Positions 34,228 through 45,139 of a stretch of 57,765 bases of DNA are shown piece after piece; the first letter of the stretch is position 1; each line of letters starts with the position of its first letter. The DNA is taken from positions 1 to 57,765 of the forward strand of contig CAUJKA010000164.1 in NCBI GenBank assembly GCA_963204965.1. The letters are read 5' to 3'. The notes beneath the pieces were generated by a model. It saw only the letters and a list, made by a program, of their open reading frames with translations. It had not been told where the DNA came from and did no database searches. The stretch is from Planctomycetota bacterium (GTDB lineage: Bacteria > Planctomycetota > Planctomycetia > Pirellulales > Pirellulaceae). The position numbers and the translations under genes were made by a program.

Positions 34228-36474
34228 TCAGGAACGCTCGCTGGCTGTTTCTTCCAAGAACTCAACAGCTCCAGATTTGACGTCAAACATAGCTCCCACT
34301 ATGGCCAGCGATCCCAATTCAACTTGGCGACGGAGCTCATTACTCTTTTGGCAAATTTGTCGGACGCAATTGACTACGTTGCGGCGCGAAACTGCATCCA
34401 CCATTTGCAGTTTTTGTTCGTCAGAAAGAGCACCGAATTTGGCGATTTCTTCGGCAGTGATTGACTGACGCAGACCGGCCAGGATCTCATTGAGATTCTC
34501 GCAATTTGGTAGTGGCGACATACCTTGCGAATCGTGGTTCTCGCTCTGGAAAGCATAGTGAATGAGATTGCTTCCAGTGTGTCCCAAGACTAACACCAAC
34601 TTGGCTTTGCCCACCAATACGCCGAACTCCATGCTGCCGACAACGCTGTTGCTGATCAAGTTTCCAGCAGACCGAATGCTGTACGCATCGCCAAGAGCGA
34701 GGTCAAAGATCATCTCGGCTGGCGTTCTTGGATCAACTCCACTGAAAATCACCGCCATGGGTGTTTCTTTCGCAGTGTGGTCTTGATCGGCGGTGGTCAA
34801 ATCACGCTCCAAGCGATGTCCAGTACGGAACCGATGGTTTCCATCTCGCAGGATCTGGAGGACGCGTTGCGGAGTCAATTGAGCTTGTAGTTCACGAGTG
34901 GTGTAATCGACAAACTGAATATCATCTGGCAGATTGTAGCTATCCTTAAAGCCTCGAAGACTAAGCTGTAAATTCAATGCAGGAGCGGTGATCTCTTTGA
35001 ACTCACGAATCAAGCTTAGGATGTCGGGATCGATGTAATTGGTTCGGCGAGCATCCAGCAAAATGTGTGCCCCGCTGGGCGCTTCGCGAAGAGCGTTTTC
35101 AAGTGCGGCGCGATTGAGGAAGCTCACTTGGTTGGCCAATTCGATGTGCCGAATCTCACCGCCGATATGCTTCTCAATGACTTGTCTGATCGGCAGAGAT
35201 AGGTTGCTCGCAAGAATAAAGATGATGCTGACGATCATTCCGATGGTGATCCCAATCAGCAAGTCGGTAGCAACGATGGCGGCCAGTGTGATCACAAACG
35301 GAAGGAATTGAGCTCGCCCTTCCAACCAAAGCGACTTCCAAAGTTTGGGGCTGACCAACTTGAAACCCGTCATCAGCAAGATCGCTGCTAAGCAGGACAA
35401 GGGAATCATGTTGAGCATTTTCGGCACCAGCATTACGCAGACCAGCAGAAGCACCCCGTGAATTATTGCCGACAGTTTCGTTTCTGAGCCCGCATTGACG
35501 TTTACTGATCCACGGATGACCACACTAGTGACAGGCAGGCCTCCCAGCATTCCGCAAACCAGATTGCCGACGCCCTGAGCCCAAAGTTCGCGGCTGGGCG
35601 GAGAGAGGCGTTGTTTTTTGTCTAGCTTGTCGACAGCATCTAGGTTTAGCAGAGTTTCCAGAGATGCAACGATAGCGATCGTCACTGCGGCAATATAGAT
35701 CGCGGGGTTTTTCCACTGCGAAAAATCGGGCAGAGTCAGTAGACCTAAGAATCCAGAAATACTCTCCGACACGGGAACATTCACCATGAATCGCTCGCGT
35801 TGGCTCAAAGCCATCGACTCTCCCAGCGAATTGAATAATGCACCCATGATAAGTCCCATGATGACCACGATGAGTGGAGAAGGGACCAGCGATTGTTTGA
35901 GTACTTTGATCCTATCCCAAACGATCAACGTGACCAAAGAAACTAACCCGATGATCAGAGCGCCGAGATGTATTTCGCCAGTGAAGATCTTGCTGATTTG
36001 AGTGAAGATGTTGGAGTGGCCTGGTGAAGTTGATTTTGGGACCATGTCGTAACCCAACAGGTAGGGCAACTGCTTGATGATCAGGATTGTTCCGATAGCT
36101 GCAAGCAGGCCTTTAATAACGCTGGAAGGGAAGAACGCTGACAACGATCCAGCCTTAACCAAGCCAAGAATGATTTGGAGTACGCCAGCGATGGCCACCG
36201 CGAGGAGAAAGGCTTGAAACGATCCGGTGGCTGAGATCTGCGACGCAACGATGGCGGTTAGACCTGCTGCGGGGCCCGACACACTAGTATGCGACCCGCT
36301 GAGGATGCCGATGACGATGCCGCCGATGATTCCGGCAATGATGCCGGAGAAAAGTGGAGCTCCGGAAGCTAGCGCAATCCCCAAGCAAAGCGGTAAGGCG
36401 ACCAAGAACACTATCGTTCCTGACATCGCATTCTTGGAGAGCGACGCAATTGGGGACAGTTTGGCAGAGTTCAT
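34228..36474 (-). CDS. SulP transporter fused to a carbonic-anhydrase-like domain with a broken zinc site
   Basis: The 748 residues have the same domain order as the neighbouring SulP protein, of which it is a paralogue: SulP core ('PLFSGIIAGIIGGIVIGILSGSHTSVSGPAAG' region), STAS ('HIELANQVSFLNRAALENAL'), then a C-terminal beta-carbonic anhydrase-like domain. In that domain the first zinc Cys is Gly579 ('SGVDPR') and the third ligand Cys is Ser635 ('GHTGSN'). His632 and the Asp581/Arg583 pair are kept. With two of three protein zinc ligands gone, the domain is probably catalytically dead and may serve as a regulatory or assembly domain. It lies 89 bases downstream of the third DAB-locus subunit and is probably in the same transcript. 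Confidence 0.92.
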   Translation of the reverse strand: MNSAKLSPIASLSKNAMSGTIVFLVALPLCLGIALASGAPLFSGIIAGIIGGIVIGILSGSHTSVSGPAAGLTAIVASQISATGSFQAFLLAVAIAGVLQIILGLVKAGSLSAFFPSSVIKGLLAAIGTILIIKQLPYLLGYDMVPKSTSPGHSNIFTQISKIFTGEIHLGALIIGLVSLVTLIVWDRIKVLKQSLVPSPLIVVIMGLIMGALFNSLGESMALSQRERFMVNVPVSESISGFLGLLTLPDFSQWKNPAIYIAAVTIAIVASLETLLNLDAVDKLDKKQRLSPPSRELWAQGVGNLVCGMLGGLPVTSVVIRGSVNVNAGSETKLSAIIHGVLLLVCVMLVPKMLNMIPLSCLAAILLMTGFKLVSPKLWKSLWLEGRAQFLPFVITLAAIVATDLLIGITIGMIVSIIFILASNLSLPIRQVIEKHIGGEIRHIELANQVSFLNRAALENALREAPSGAHILLDARRTNYIDPDILSLIREFKEITAPALNLQLSLRGFKDSYNLPDDIQFVDYTTRELQAQLTPQRVLQILRDGNHRFRTGHRLERDLTTADQDHTAKETPMAVIFSGVDPRTPAEMIFDLALGDAYSIRSAGNLISNSVVGSMEFGVLVGKAKLVLVLGHTGSNLIHYAFQSENHDSQGMSPLPNCENLNEILAGLRQSITAEEIAKFGALSDEQKLQMVDAVSRRNVVNCVRQICQKSNELRRQVELGSLAIVGAMFDVKSGAVEFLEETASERS

Positions 36475-36563
36475 CTTTGTTCCTTAATCGGTTATTCGCG
36501 ATCGAGTGGCTGTATTGCTCGCGCTCGTTGTGTAGCCCAAGTTTTTAATTCAATATGTGGTTA

Positions 36564-38018
36564 CTAGTGCTCATGCTCAGTACCATGTTTATGGCCAGCG
36601 GGTGAGCTTTCAATCGCATTAGAGTCGTCGGTGTAGCTTGGCCTGAGGCGTAGAAGCGTGTCGGCCGCGTGGTATCGAGAGTGAACCATGGGCGCGGGCC
36701 ACAATCCGCCACCGAGCACAATGAAGCTAAGCACGTAGGCAGCGAATCGTTCTGGGCGGCGTGGTTTGAGCGAGATCGTGCCAACGTGCCTCACTCCGGT
36801 GAAGATCCTAAAGTAAGCGCGAAGTATCGCAATCCCACTGAGCGCTGCCGTTAGTACAACGACACCACCGACCAACGGGTAAAACTCCACGGTCCCTTCG
36901 ATCAGCAGTTCCATTCCGACGAATCCTAACGTCCCAGGAAATCCAATAGAAGAAAGTCCTGTGATCAGAAACAAGGATGCAAGGAGAGGAAGGTGATCGA
37001 ATAGTCCGTAGAAATTATCCATCGATAGCCGGCCGATTCGAGCTTCCACGACGCGAAGTATCAACCCGAACCCACCAAGCGACGCACCCGCCGATAGCCA
37101 AACACACAAGGCTCCTGTCATCCCAACTGTATTGCTGATCTCCAATCCAGCGAGTACCAACGCGGACTGGCATAAAAGCAAATACGCAAAGAACCGCCGC
37201 ATCTCAACTTGCACAAGACACATGCCTCCAGCGTAAACTGCAGTTACCAGTGACAATACGGCAATGGACTGCATCGCCCATGTAGGAGCAATAGGAACGA
37301 CCAATCGCATGACGGCATAGGCACCAATCATTGGCGCTGTAAACAGTAGTGCCGATCCAAAAGAGCATCGATCGAAGAGATCTAACTGCCAAAGGTGGAG
37401 TGGAAATACGCCCACGCGAAGAATCGACGCTAGCAACAACAGCAAGCTGCCAATGTTCGCTGACATTACACCAGATGAATACTCAACCAAGATCCAGCCT
37501 GCAAACAACAGAATCACATGCGCTCCCATGTGAATTAAGAAGACTCGCGTGGGTTGTTGGCGAGCTCGTAATTCTACAAAGATAGGGATTATCGAAAGAG
37601 TTAGCAGTGGTACGAGAATTGCTATTGTCGAGCAACAGATTGTAGCCAGACAAATAGACTCCGACATCAACACGAGAAAGAACGGAAATCGCGAAGCCTT
37701 GGAGTTTGGTGTTGAAAGTAAGGTGAGAAAGTACAGCAGCGCAATCAGCGGTAGCAACGCTGAACTTAGTTCGTCAATCGTGAATACTTCGTGCGAGAAT
37801 AGATTGAGAAAGATATCCCAGTGGTCGTGTGCGCGAAACGTCTCTAGCGTCACGAAGTCTATCCACTCGCCAACTGCAAAGACTAATGTCAGTCCACTAC
37901 TGACGCATGCCGTGAAATATCCAGCTCGTGAGTCGCGAATCAAGAAGCCGAGAATCGAACCTAAAAACGGAAGCAGAATGGCGACTTCCAGCCACGGAAA
38001 ATGGAGTTCTGGATTCAT
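36564..38018 (-). CDS. Third DAB-locus membrane subunit, NuoM/NuoL-like
   Basis: This 484-residue protein has about 13-14 membrane helices and is related to the antiporter-like subunits of complex I and Mrp. '[17 protein letters not shown]' matches the TM7 'KxGxFPxHxWLPDA' motif, but the key lysine is Arg201 and the following DAxxxAPT motif is lost. The TM5 segment where NuoM has a conserved Glu reads '[19 protein letters not shown]', without that Glu. '[21 protein letters not shown]' is the usual TM12 motif. The C-terminus ends in a His-rich tail ('[10 protein letters not shown]'). Its start overlaps the dabB stop by 4 bases (ATGA). It is likely a structural or ion-conducting partner of DabAB; proton pumping by the canonical path looks impaired. 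Confidence 0.85.
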   Translation of the reverse strand: MNPELHFPWLEVAILLPFLGSILGFLIRDSRAGYFTACVSSGLTLVFAVGEWIDFVTLETFRAHDHWDIFLNLFSHEVFTIDELSSALLPLIALLYFLTLLSTPNSKASRFPFFLVLMSESICLATICCSTIAILVPLLTLSIIPIFVELRARQQPTRVFLIHMGAHVILLFAGWILVEYSSGVMSANIGSLLLLLASILRVGVFPLHLWQLDLFDRCSFGSALLFTAPMIGAYAVMRLVVPIAPTWAMQSIAVLSLVTAVYAGGMCLVQVEMRRFFAYLLLCQSALVLAGLEISNTVGMTGALCVWLSAGASLGGFGLILRVVEARIGRLSMDNFYGLFDHLPLLASLFLITGLSSIGFPGTLGFVGMELLIEGTVEFYPLVGGVVVLTAALSGIAILRAYFRIFTGVRHVGTISLKPRRPERFAAYVLSFIVLGGGLWPAPMVHSRYHAADTLLRLRPSYTDDSNAIESSPAGHKHGTEHEH

Positions 38019-39430
38019 GACAACTCTCCCTCCTCTGCGTTCAGAGCCTCAGGAGTGTTCTGACTGGCTGGAACATTCGAGATAACAGTTGTCTGACTAT
38101 TAGACTTGCCAGCAAGTAAACTGAGCCATCGACGCTCCATGCGATCGAGCCATTCGAAAGTGGCCAAGAATGGTTGCACGATGTACTCGTCTAAGAAAAT
38201 ATCAAAGGTCCCTCTCTCCATCGCGAGACGATAAAGCCAATTGGAAAATACCGAGACCTTAAGCGACGATGGTTCGGAGTTGTTGGTTAGACCAATGGCG
38301 TCCTCAACGGACCGATAGTCGTTCAAGACCGATGGAGCTCGGAGGAGTTGAAGTGTCCTCAAGCAAACATGGCCGATGATATGGCAGAGCGCCAAGTATC
38401 GAAAACCAAGTCCAATTTCTACTACGATAAGGCTAACTTGGGTGAGCGAAGCAAAGGCAAGCACGCTCTTGATGTCGGTCTGAACGCTTGTGGCCAAGGC
38501 GGCAAAAATCGCTGTCAAGCCACCGACTAAGATGATAGCTACTCGTAAAGTAACGGACTGATCCAAAAGCGGACTGGCTCGTAGAAGCATGTATGCTCCC
38601 AAATGAACTGAGAGAGCACCATAAAAAACCGCGCTGGATGGAGTTGGTCCTTCCATGGCTCTAGGAAGCCATCCAGAGAAAGGTACCAGCGCTGATTTGC
38701 CTGCGGCAGCAACTAGCAGCAGTAGGCCAACTGCTAGTGCCTGCGATGAAGTGACTGCGGCAACGCCCAGAGGCCAAGGCTCTGCACCCATCAATACGGC
38801 AAAGTCGCCTTCGCCCGTTAAGTGGTGCATCGACAACGCGGCAATCAAAAAAGCACCATCCGATATGCGGTAGATCGACCAGACTCGCAGACCGTTCCGA
38901 ACGGGGTTCTTACGACTGTGAAAGAACGCCACCAATAAGGCTGATGAGAGGCCGACCAGTTCCCAGCCCAAGAAGAGTGTTTCAATCGTTCCGGCTAAGG
39001 TCGATAAAACCATCCCCAGAAAGAACAGTGCGTAGAATAGAAAGAATCGATAGTAGCCGATGTCACGATGAAGATAGCGGCTCGCAAACGCGCTCACAAC
39101 ACCACATAGCGTGTAGCTAAGAATGAGAAACGGCAACGACAGACGGTCAAAAACGAACTTGATCTCAAGATGAAAATGCTCTTCAGGAATGTTCACCCAG
39201 TTGCCAACATCCAACGGGACTTTAAAAATGTCATTTGACCACATCACCGCGACAATCGAGATCGCTGCCATCGCTCCAACCCAGACGCACAATTGCGTAG
39301 CGCGAGACATTGCTCTTTCGCTCAGGGTCACTCCTAGAAGAGGTAACAGCCCTATAAAGGCGAGCAATAGCAAGGGGCAGCAAACGGTTGTCGCTCCAGC
39401 GTAGTAGAAGAACTCTTGTAGACTAATCAT
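38015..39430 (-). CDS. dabB: DabB, NuoL-like membrane subunit of the DAB inorganic-carbon pump
   Basis: The protein has 471 residues and about 13 membrane helices. It keeps the key residues of the antiporter-like family: Glu157 in '[12 protein letters not shown]' and Lys245 in '[44 protein letters not shown]'. In characterised DAB systems, DabB forms a complex with the zinc protein DabA and uses a cation gradient to drive one-way CO2 hydration, so bicarbonate builds up inside the cell. Here the start overlaps the dabA stop by 4 bases (ATGA), and its own stop overlaps the third subunit in the same way, indicating translational coupling of all three. Assignment rests on adjacency to DabA plus family motifs. 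Confidence 0.9.
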   Translation of the reverse strand: MISLQEFFYYAGATTVCCPLLLLAFIGLLPLLGVTLSERAMSRATQLCVWVGAMAAISIVAVMWSNDIFKVPLDVGNWVNIPEEHFHLEIKFVFDRLSLPFLILSYTLCGVVSAFASRYLHRDIGYYRFFLFYALFFLGMVLSTLAGTIETLFLGWELVGLSSALLVAFFHSRKNPVRNGLRVWSIYRISDGAFLIAALSMHHLTGEGDFAVLMGAEPWPLGVAAVTSSQALAVGLLLLVAAAGKSALVPFSGWLPRAMEGPTPSSAVFYGALSVHLGAYMLLRASPLLDQSVTLRVAIILVGGLTAIFAALATSVQTDIKSVLAFASLTQVSLIVVEIGLGFRYLALCHIIGHVCLRTLQLLRAPSVLNDYRSVEDAIGLTNNSEPSSLKVSVFSNWLYRLAMERGTFDIFLDEYIVQPFLATFEWLDRMERRWLSLLAGKSNSQTTVISNVPASQNTPEALNAEEGELS

Positions 39431-42400
39431 TGCGACTTAAGAATCCTTGCAAAAGGAAGGTGATCTCGCTTGCCTTTGAACCACTCTAAGGAACTTAACG
39501 CTGTGGGCAGCGAAGCCTGTGTGCTATCGTAGGGAACGAATTGTCCATTAACGTAGCAATGGACCTGTGTACTGTCGGGATCTAACGTCGCAAAGTGTGC
39601 CCACTGATTGCGAAATATCTTGCTTAGCACTTCATTGCCTTGAATGATCGCCAGCAGTTGCTCGGGACGAGTTTCAATAATGAACTGCAATCGAACTGGT
39701 TCGTGAATATCAATTCCTTGCCAAGGCACACCGGTCCGAAGGTCGCTAGCAGCACCATCCATGACGCCTAGGAGCGAGGTTACATTATGTGGCAGCTTGG
39801 TACCGGCGCCCCAACTGGCAGAGTCAATTGCAGAGAACGAGTACAGCGAATTGATCCCCTGACAAACGGGAATGACCGCCCCGAGAATCCGCTTGAGTAC
39901 ATTAGTTTGCGCATCGTCGCGAGATGGATCGTAGGACATCAAAAAGGATCTACGATCGAGATAAAGTCCGCGAATTCTTCGTCGTCGACCAACGAAACAC
40001 AGTGCATTAGTGCTGTTTCCGTACTCGGGTCTGGTCTGCGCGAGATCTTCCGTTCTTGCTTGAACATGAAGTAGCGCGTCGTTTAGCGAGATACCGAGCG
40101 AAGCGGATTCAAATCGCCTACAACGTTCTTGGGCATCGCGTTGCGTCGCTAGAGAAAATTTTTCGCGAGCCCATTTCAATCCGGCGATCTGCGAAGATGG
40201 AAGCAGTTCCAAATCGTAGAAGCGAATCTCTTCGGTAGCCGTATTGTGTAGGGCTCCCAAGAAGAAGGTATCCTCGGGAATTTCAATTCCATTTTCGTGA
40301 AGGATACGTCGGACTCGCAAGTCGTTTAGCATCGCAGCCAAAGCTCTCGCATTCGGACCACCTGGACTTCCTGAACAGGCACCGCAATGATACGACGATT
40401 CGTGAGGGTTGTTCAGACAGCTTGTGCCGTGACCCATCAAGATGACCAAGCGAGCGAAGGATTCGAGCAAGCCAATATCTCGCAGCGCCTGTTCAGAGAA
40501 CTTTGCCATCTCGGCAACGGTGAAGCCAAGTCCCTCGTCACTTTCGCCAGGGATCGAATTGGCGTTTCGTTCAAGGTGCAATCGCGTTACGGATGGAGGT
40601 GCTACGAATTGACGAGCGGTACGGTGCAAGGAACCAGTTAGTCTGGGAAATAGGACTCGACTCAATAGCGGCGCTGTTGCCAAAGGCCCGATCAAAGTTG
40701 TGACAATCGCTCCCACGATCGACCCCCGTGAACTGGCATGCAGCCTACGTGACGTAGATCCAATCAGACGTCGTGCTTGCGCTCGATTTCGGTGAGAATC
40801 CTCAAAGGAGTAGACGACCTCTTCAGTGACCCAGTGCTTTGGGCGAACAACGATGGGCGCGTGTGAAGCAAATTGCGCATCGCCTGCGCCGCGATAGTAC
40901 ATCGGAACACCAAAGAAGCCCGCGATGCCAAAGGTTTCGATCTCGTCGTCAATCTCTTCCAAATGGCGTCGTATGGACTCCTCGCGCGCATCGATACAGC
41001 AGATCACTTGTAGTTTGGGCTTGGAAGGGCTAATCGGTGGATGTTGAACGCGACAGGAGATGGCATTAAGCGATTGATGGATCGTTCCTCGCTCGAAGGC
41101 CAAATGAAAAAGACGTCGACGCTGGTGACTGGAGAAGCGGTTGAGCTCTTCGGATAACTCGGCCCATTGAGAGGTCTTCAGACTTGCAAGTTGATTTGCT
41201 GGCCAGCCGAGGATTTGAGCCATTTGAAACAGAACGTAGCTCTGCTGCTCTTCACTGACTTCAGGTCGCGGTCGCAGTTTGGCAATCAAGTGCTTTCGAA
41301 GTTCACTTAACGGGCCGATCTCACGTAGGATTTGTCGAGCCCCATAAGTGAGTGCTAGTCGATCGAGGATTAGTCGGATGGCAACGTATTCAACAAGCGT
41401 GCCTGGCGGAGAGGGCACCTTAACTCGATCGGGTCGTATTTCGGTTTGCCAGATCATGCCCGCAAAGCCGCGAAGTGCCAGCAGCGTAGCTTGAAGATAT
41501 TCTTCCCTTTCGGATGAGTTGACTCCAAGGATGTTGAGTGATTCCTCAATGGACTCTAGAGGACTCATTCCTAGGTCGACAATTCTCGCTAGCTCTTTGG
41601 CGAGTCCCCGCTGCCATCGCCGCGTCAGGATCATCGATTGCCGATGATGTGCGCAGAAAGACTGAAAGAAACCAAGATGGCGTTGAGGCAATCGCCAGTT
41701 GGACTGGCCTTGGTCGAGATAAGCCGAGCAAAATCGTACGAGCAACTCGTGGACCCACTGATCACAATCGATGTTATTTGTCCGTCGCAATAAGTCACGG
41801 TGTCGTACTTCAGGAAGCGGCAGTTCTTGCTTGAAAACCTTGCCGATTTCGCTACGAATAATCTCCCAAAGCAGTCTTAGCGTTGTCGACTCCTGATTGG
41901 ATCTCCAATTGGTTTGACGACTTGCATTCGATTGCAGAGCCCCAAGCGACTGCAATGCGTAGTGAGAATCCGCAGGGCTATTTCCGATCCATTCCATTGT
42001 GGTTTTGATCATCGCTTCTTTAGAACTAGAAGAAACGTCGCTGCGAAATCGCCACAGTGTTTGCGACTCGGCGATCAGCCAGTCCAATTCGCGGTCAACT
42101 CCACAATGAATAGCGTTGGCCAGTAACGAGAGCCGAAGCTCCGTTCGATCGCACAGTCCACCAATGGGTTGATGCGCGTTCGAGCCGAGATCTTCTTCGA
42201 TGACAGTACGCAAATCCTCGACTGTGATACGACCGCGTTGAACCTTCGCAAAGTAGCGAGTCTCTTCCAGGTAGGCCTCCGCGCCGTAGATTCGCTTAAC
42301 CCGACTCATCGCTTCATCAAAGGGCAGGGATTCCATTCCTTGAAGTGGATTTAGGAATGCAAATGCCGTAATGGGGCCCTGCGACGGTAGTAACTCCGCA

Positions 42401-42450
42401 GCAGCATAAATAGCTTGGCGCAAATCTTCGAGTTTGGACTCACGATTCAT
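39427..42450 (-). CDS. dabA: DabA (DUF2309/UPF0753), zinc subunit of the DAB inorganic-carbon pump
   Basis: With the ATG at 42450 the protein has 1007 residues. A TTG one codon upstream is possible, but a GGAG lies 8 bases before the ATG. The beta-carbonic-anhydrase-like zinc site is intact: Cys485 and Asp487 in '[11 protein letters not shown]', His674 in 'MGHGTSC', and Cys689 in 'SYHCGACSG'. The His-to-Cys spacing of 15 equals that of experimentally studied DabA. Other family marks are '[21 protein letters not shown]' and '[20 protein letters not shown]'. DabA is cytoplasmic and membrane-bound through DabB, and is proposed to hydrate CO2 only when energised. It is the first gene of the coupled dabA-dabB-third subunit set. 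Confidence 0.95.
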   Translation of the reverse strand: MNRESKLEDLRQAIYAAAELLPSQGPITAFAFLNPLQGMESLPFDEAMSRVKRIYGAEAYLEETRYFAKVQRGRITVEDLRTVIEEDLGSNAHQPIGGLCDRTELRLSLLANAIHCGVDRELDWLIAESQTLWRFRSDVSSSSKEAMIKTTMEWIGNSPADSHYALQSLGALQSNASRQTNWRSNQESTTLRLLWEIIRSEIGKVFKQELPLPEVRHRDLLRRTNNIDCDQWVHELLVRFCSAYLDQGQSNWRLPQRHLGFFQSFCAHHRQSMILTRRWQRGLAKELARIVDLGMSPLESIEESLNILGVNSSEREEYLQATLLALRGFAGMIWQTEIRPDRVKVPSPPGTLVEYVAIRLILDRLALTYGARQILREIGPLSELRKHLIAKLRPRPEVSEEQQSYVLFQMAQILGWPANQLASLKTSQWAELSEELNRFSSHQRRRLFHLAFERGTIHQSLNAISCRVQHPPISPSKPKLQVICCIDAREESIRRHLEEIDDEIETFGIAGFFGVPMYYRGAGDAQFASHAPIVVRPKHWVTEEVVYSFEDSHRNRAQARRLIGSTSRRLHASSRGSIVGAIVTTLIGPLATAPLLSRVLFPRLTGSLHRTARQFVAPPSVTRLHLERNANSIPGESDEGLGFTVAEMAKFSEQALRDIGLLESFARLVILMGHGTSCLNNPHESSYHCGACSGSPGGPNARALAAMLNDLRVRRILHENGIEIPEDTFFLGALHNTATEEIRFYDLELLPSSQIAGLKWAREKFSLATQRDAQERCRRFESASLGISLNDALLHVQARTEDLAQTRPEYGNSTNALCFVGRRRRIRGLYLDRRSFLMSYDPSRDDAQTNVLKRILGAVIPVCQGINSLYSFSAIDSASWGAGTKLPHNVTSLLGVMDGAASDLRTGVPWQGIDIHEPVRLQFIIETRPEQLLAIIQGNEVLSKIFRNQWAHFATLDPDSTQVHCYVNGQFVPYDSTQASLPTALSSLEWFKGKRDHLPFARILKSQ

Positions 42451-42661
42451 CAAAGCGTCTCCAGTCCACCAACAATACTAAGCAAGTTCAACGATGATGC
42501 GGCAGTTGTACAAACTAACGCAGGCTGACTTGCTGAGTCGGAATAAACACCATGCTTGGATCGTCGACTGACCTTACATCGCTCAGCGGCTGTAGGACCA
42601 CGACTGCTAGTTAACTAAGATCACAGATATTGCCCGACGTTGTTCTTCGAACGAATGATCA

Positions 42662-42976
42662 CTAGAGATTGATCATGGGCGGGGCGCGTTGTGAAACTGA
42701 TTGGCAATGGACTCGCGGCCCGAAACCAAAATTAGGTGAGCATAGGTCGCAGTACCAAGTTGGTTCGTCTAAGACGGAACTGCTACAAAGCAAGTGCGAA
42801 GGATCAGTATCTAAGTTGACGTTGTCTTCGCAGAGGTCGGAATCCAAAAGCTCTTCAAGTACTTTCGACTCTTTAGCTTCCGATGCAAAACCCAAAAGAG
42901 GCGACGAAGTAACAGAGGCGATCAAGAGTATCGCCAACAAAACCCACTTCGTATTGTTGCCCTGGATTTTCAACAT
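42662..42976 (-). CDS. Possible small secreted Cys-rich protein upstream of dabA
   Basis: This 104-residue frame on the dabA strand ends 208 bases before dabA. The N-terminus looks like a signal peptide ('KWVLLAILLIASVTSSPLLGFASEA'), followed by an acidic stretch and seven Cys ('LCEDN', 'LLCSSS', 'WYCDLC', 'VHC'). There is no good ribosome site and no recognised family. A competing frame on the other strand (42669-43076) is low complexity and less convincing. Called with low confidence. Confidence 0.35.
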   Translation of the reverse strand: MLKIQGNNTKWVLLAILLIASVTSSPLLGFASEAKESKVLEELLDSDLCEDNVNLDTDPSHLLCSSSVLDEPTWYCDLCSPNFGFGPRVHCQSVSQRAPPMINL

Positions 42977-43437
42977 AGGCCTAGATGTTAGTTGGCCAGC
43001 GAAGTCGCGTCAATCGAGCTATCCGCCATCATCTAGAACCAGTTCTTACGAGTTCGGAAGGTTGGTCGATGACTAGTGGAGTGTTGAAGATCTGCAACCC
43101 ACTTCACTGGCCGAGCGTTTTCCGTTAGATGCCAAGAAAAGGTCACTGGAGGCATTGGGCATCGACTTTGGCCGACTTCCAAGCCCAAAAACGTCGGCAC
43201 CCTTCGGCTGACTAACCGGGAATGGAAGCCCGCCCACGGCGGATATGCTGCGAAACCCGAGAAAATTCGCGTCGGCACTCTCAAGAAACTACTCTGGGCA
43301 ACGCGTAAACTTTATGTCAAATTGTTGCGTCAAATCGACCTAGTCTTGCTGCAAGATTTTGACTACCTACCAACCGCATCGCATCGCGATAGCCCTCGCG
43401 GTGAAACTAAGAACACTGAGTAACTACCGGAACCAAA
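42977..43437. other. 461-bp gap upstream of the SSS symporter
   Basis: The gap separates the minus-strand DAB side from the plus-strand symporter and should contain promoters for both. I see no clear -35/-10 pair, no strong palindrome and no repeat. Short frames on both strands here have no recognisable features. Confidence 0.45.
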
Positions 43438-44934
43438 ATGAATCTGGCTCTTCTTATTCTGGTCATTCTTTACCTTCTCGGCACACTTGCCATTGGCGCG
43501 TGGGCTGGTTCGAGAATCAAGGATACTTCGGACTTTGCGGTCGCCGGTCATCGCTTGCCGCTCTACATGGTGATCACAACTAGCTTTGCCACCTGGTTCG
43601 GCGCCGAGACGGTTATGGGAATTCCCGCCAAGTTCGTCGAAGATGGCGGCCTTAGTGCAATTGTCGAGGACCCCTTCGGTGCTTCGATGTGCTTGGTTTT
43701 GGTGGGTTTGTTCTTCGCTCCCAAGCTCTACCGAATGAAGTTGCTGACCATCGGTGACTACTATCGTAACCGTTACGGGGTGCTGATTGAAATCCTTTGT
43801 TCGATTCTGATTATTCTCAGCTACCTAGGCTGGGTCGCTGCCCAAATCACCGCCTTAGGATTGGTGTTCACGGTACTATCCGGAGGAGCGATCAGCTTGC
43901 CCCTAGGGATGATCATTGGAACGGTTTTGGTGTTGATCTATGTGATCATGGGTGGAATGTTGGCGGTGGCCTACACCGACTTTATTCAGATGATTGTCTT
44001 AGTAATTGGGCTCAGTTACATTGCTTGGTTTTCTGCAGATCTTGCGGGCGGCGCGGACAAGGTTATCAAACTGGCGAGTGAGCGAGAGCTCTTCAAGTTC
44101 TTTCCGTCAGGTGGCTTCCATGAGTGGATGCTATTCATAGCTGCCGCTATTACGATGATGTTCGGTAGCATTCCACAGCAGGACGTTTTTCAGCGAGTGA
44201 TGTCGGCTAAGGATGCCCCCACGGCTCGTAGTGGTGCAGTCATCGGTGGCTTGTGCTACTTGGCATTTGCCTTCGTTCCGATTTTCATTGTCGTGGCTAG
44301 CTTGATCATCATGCCCGATCAGTCTGAGCATCTCTTGGAATCGGATCCGCAGAAAGTTCTTCCAACGCTGATCCTAGAGCGTATGCCGTTCTTTGCGCAA
44401 GTCTTGTTCTTCGGAGCTCTTGTGTCGGCGATCAAGTCGTGCTCGTCGGCAACTCTCTTGGCTCCATCGACCAGCTTTGTGGAAAACGTGTTACGTCACC
44501 TTTGGCCAACATTGGATGACAAGCACATGCTGACGGCCATGCGAGTTTCGATCTTTGTATTCGCAGCTTTAGTGCTAACCTATGCGATCCAAATGCAAGG
44601 AACCTCGATCTACGAAATGGTCTCGGCCGCATATCAAGTCACTCTGGTCGGCGCCTTCGTGCCGCTAGTCTTTGGCTTATATTGGCGCCGCGCAACGACT
44701 CAAGGAGCTCTGCTGAGTATCATATTCGGCTTTTCAGTGTGGATTCCGTTGACCTTCGTTGAGAGCTTGTCGGAACTGTTCCCTGGGCCCTTGGGTGGTG
44801 TGTTGGCAAGTGTCGTGGGTATGTTGGTTGGGTCTCTGCTTCCAGAGATTATTCCCAATCGACAAACGACTGAATCGAAGATGTACCATGTGCACCCGGC
44901 TCACATGGGCGATGACGAAATGGCCACAAAATAG
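43438..44934 (+). CDS. Sodium:solute symporter (SSS family)
   Basis: The 498-residue protein has about 13 membrane helices. SSS-family marks are the early 'GSRIKDTSDFAVAGHRLPLYMVITTSFATWFGAETVMGIPA' region and 'YVIMGGMLAVAYTDFIQMIVLVIGL' (the family's 'GG..av..TD..Q' signature), with 'GSIPQQDVFQRVMSAKDAPTARSGA' later. It couples Na+ entry to uptake of an organic or small anionic solute; which one cannot be told. Its divergent position next to the DAB locus is suggestive, but a carbon-transport role is only an inference. Its 3' end runs into the hairpin-rich junction. Confidence 0.9.
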   Translation: MNLALLILVILYLLGTLAIGAWAGSRIKDTSDFAVAGHRLPLYMVITTSFATWFGAETVMGIPAKFVEDGGLSAIVEDPFGASMCLVLVGLFFAPKLYRMKLLTIGDYYRNRYGVLIEILCSILIILSYLGWVAAQITALGLVFTVLSGGAISLPLGMIIGTVLVLIYVIMGGMLAVAYTDFIQMIVLVIGLSYIAWFSADLAGGADKVIKLASERELFKFFPSGGFHEWMLFIAAAITMMFGSIPQQDVFQRVMSAKDAPTARSGAVIGGLCYLAFAFVPIFIVVASLIIMPDQSEHLLESDPQKVLPTLILERMPFFAQVLFFGALVSAIKSCSSATLLAPSTSFVENVLRHLWPTLDDKHMLTAMRVSIFVFAALVLTYAIQMQGTSIYEMVSAAYQVTLVGAFVPLVFGLYWRRATTQGALLSIIFGFSVWIPLTFVESLSELFPGPLGGVLASVVGMLVGSLLPEIIPNRQTTESKMYHVHPAHMGDDEMATK

Positions 44935-44942
44935 CAGGCATT

Positions 44943-45098
44943 GTTTAACGGCAAGCCGAAGGCGACTGCTTGCCCTATCTGATTTGTTGCAAGTTTATTC
45001 GCAGTGGTCTTTCCAATCTGCGCGGGAGTCTACAAATGGCAAGCGGCATCGCGTTCGACTGGGGCATTAGCTCCGTCGCCTGCGGCTTGCCGTTAAAC
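44943..45098. repeat. 24-bp inverted repeat with one mismatch flanking a 108-bp core
   Basis: The left arm 44943-44966 begins GTTTAACGGCAAGCCG. The right arm 45075-45098 is its reverse complement with one difference out of 24. It starts 8 bases after the symporter stop. The core has no frame or motif of note. The arms could form a long-range stem ending transcription of the symporter gene, or they could be the ends of a small mobile repeat (MITE/REP-like). No target-site duplication was recognised. Confidence 0.7.
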
Positions 45099-45139
45099 AG
45101 TTTCTTTGCCTAGTAACAGCTTTAGCGAGAAGCCTAAGG

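Noticed and set aside
42669..43076. 135-codon plus-strand frame opposite the possible secreted protein
   Set aside because: It is Ser/Lys-rich low complexity with no domain. The opposite strand carries a signal-peptide-like start.
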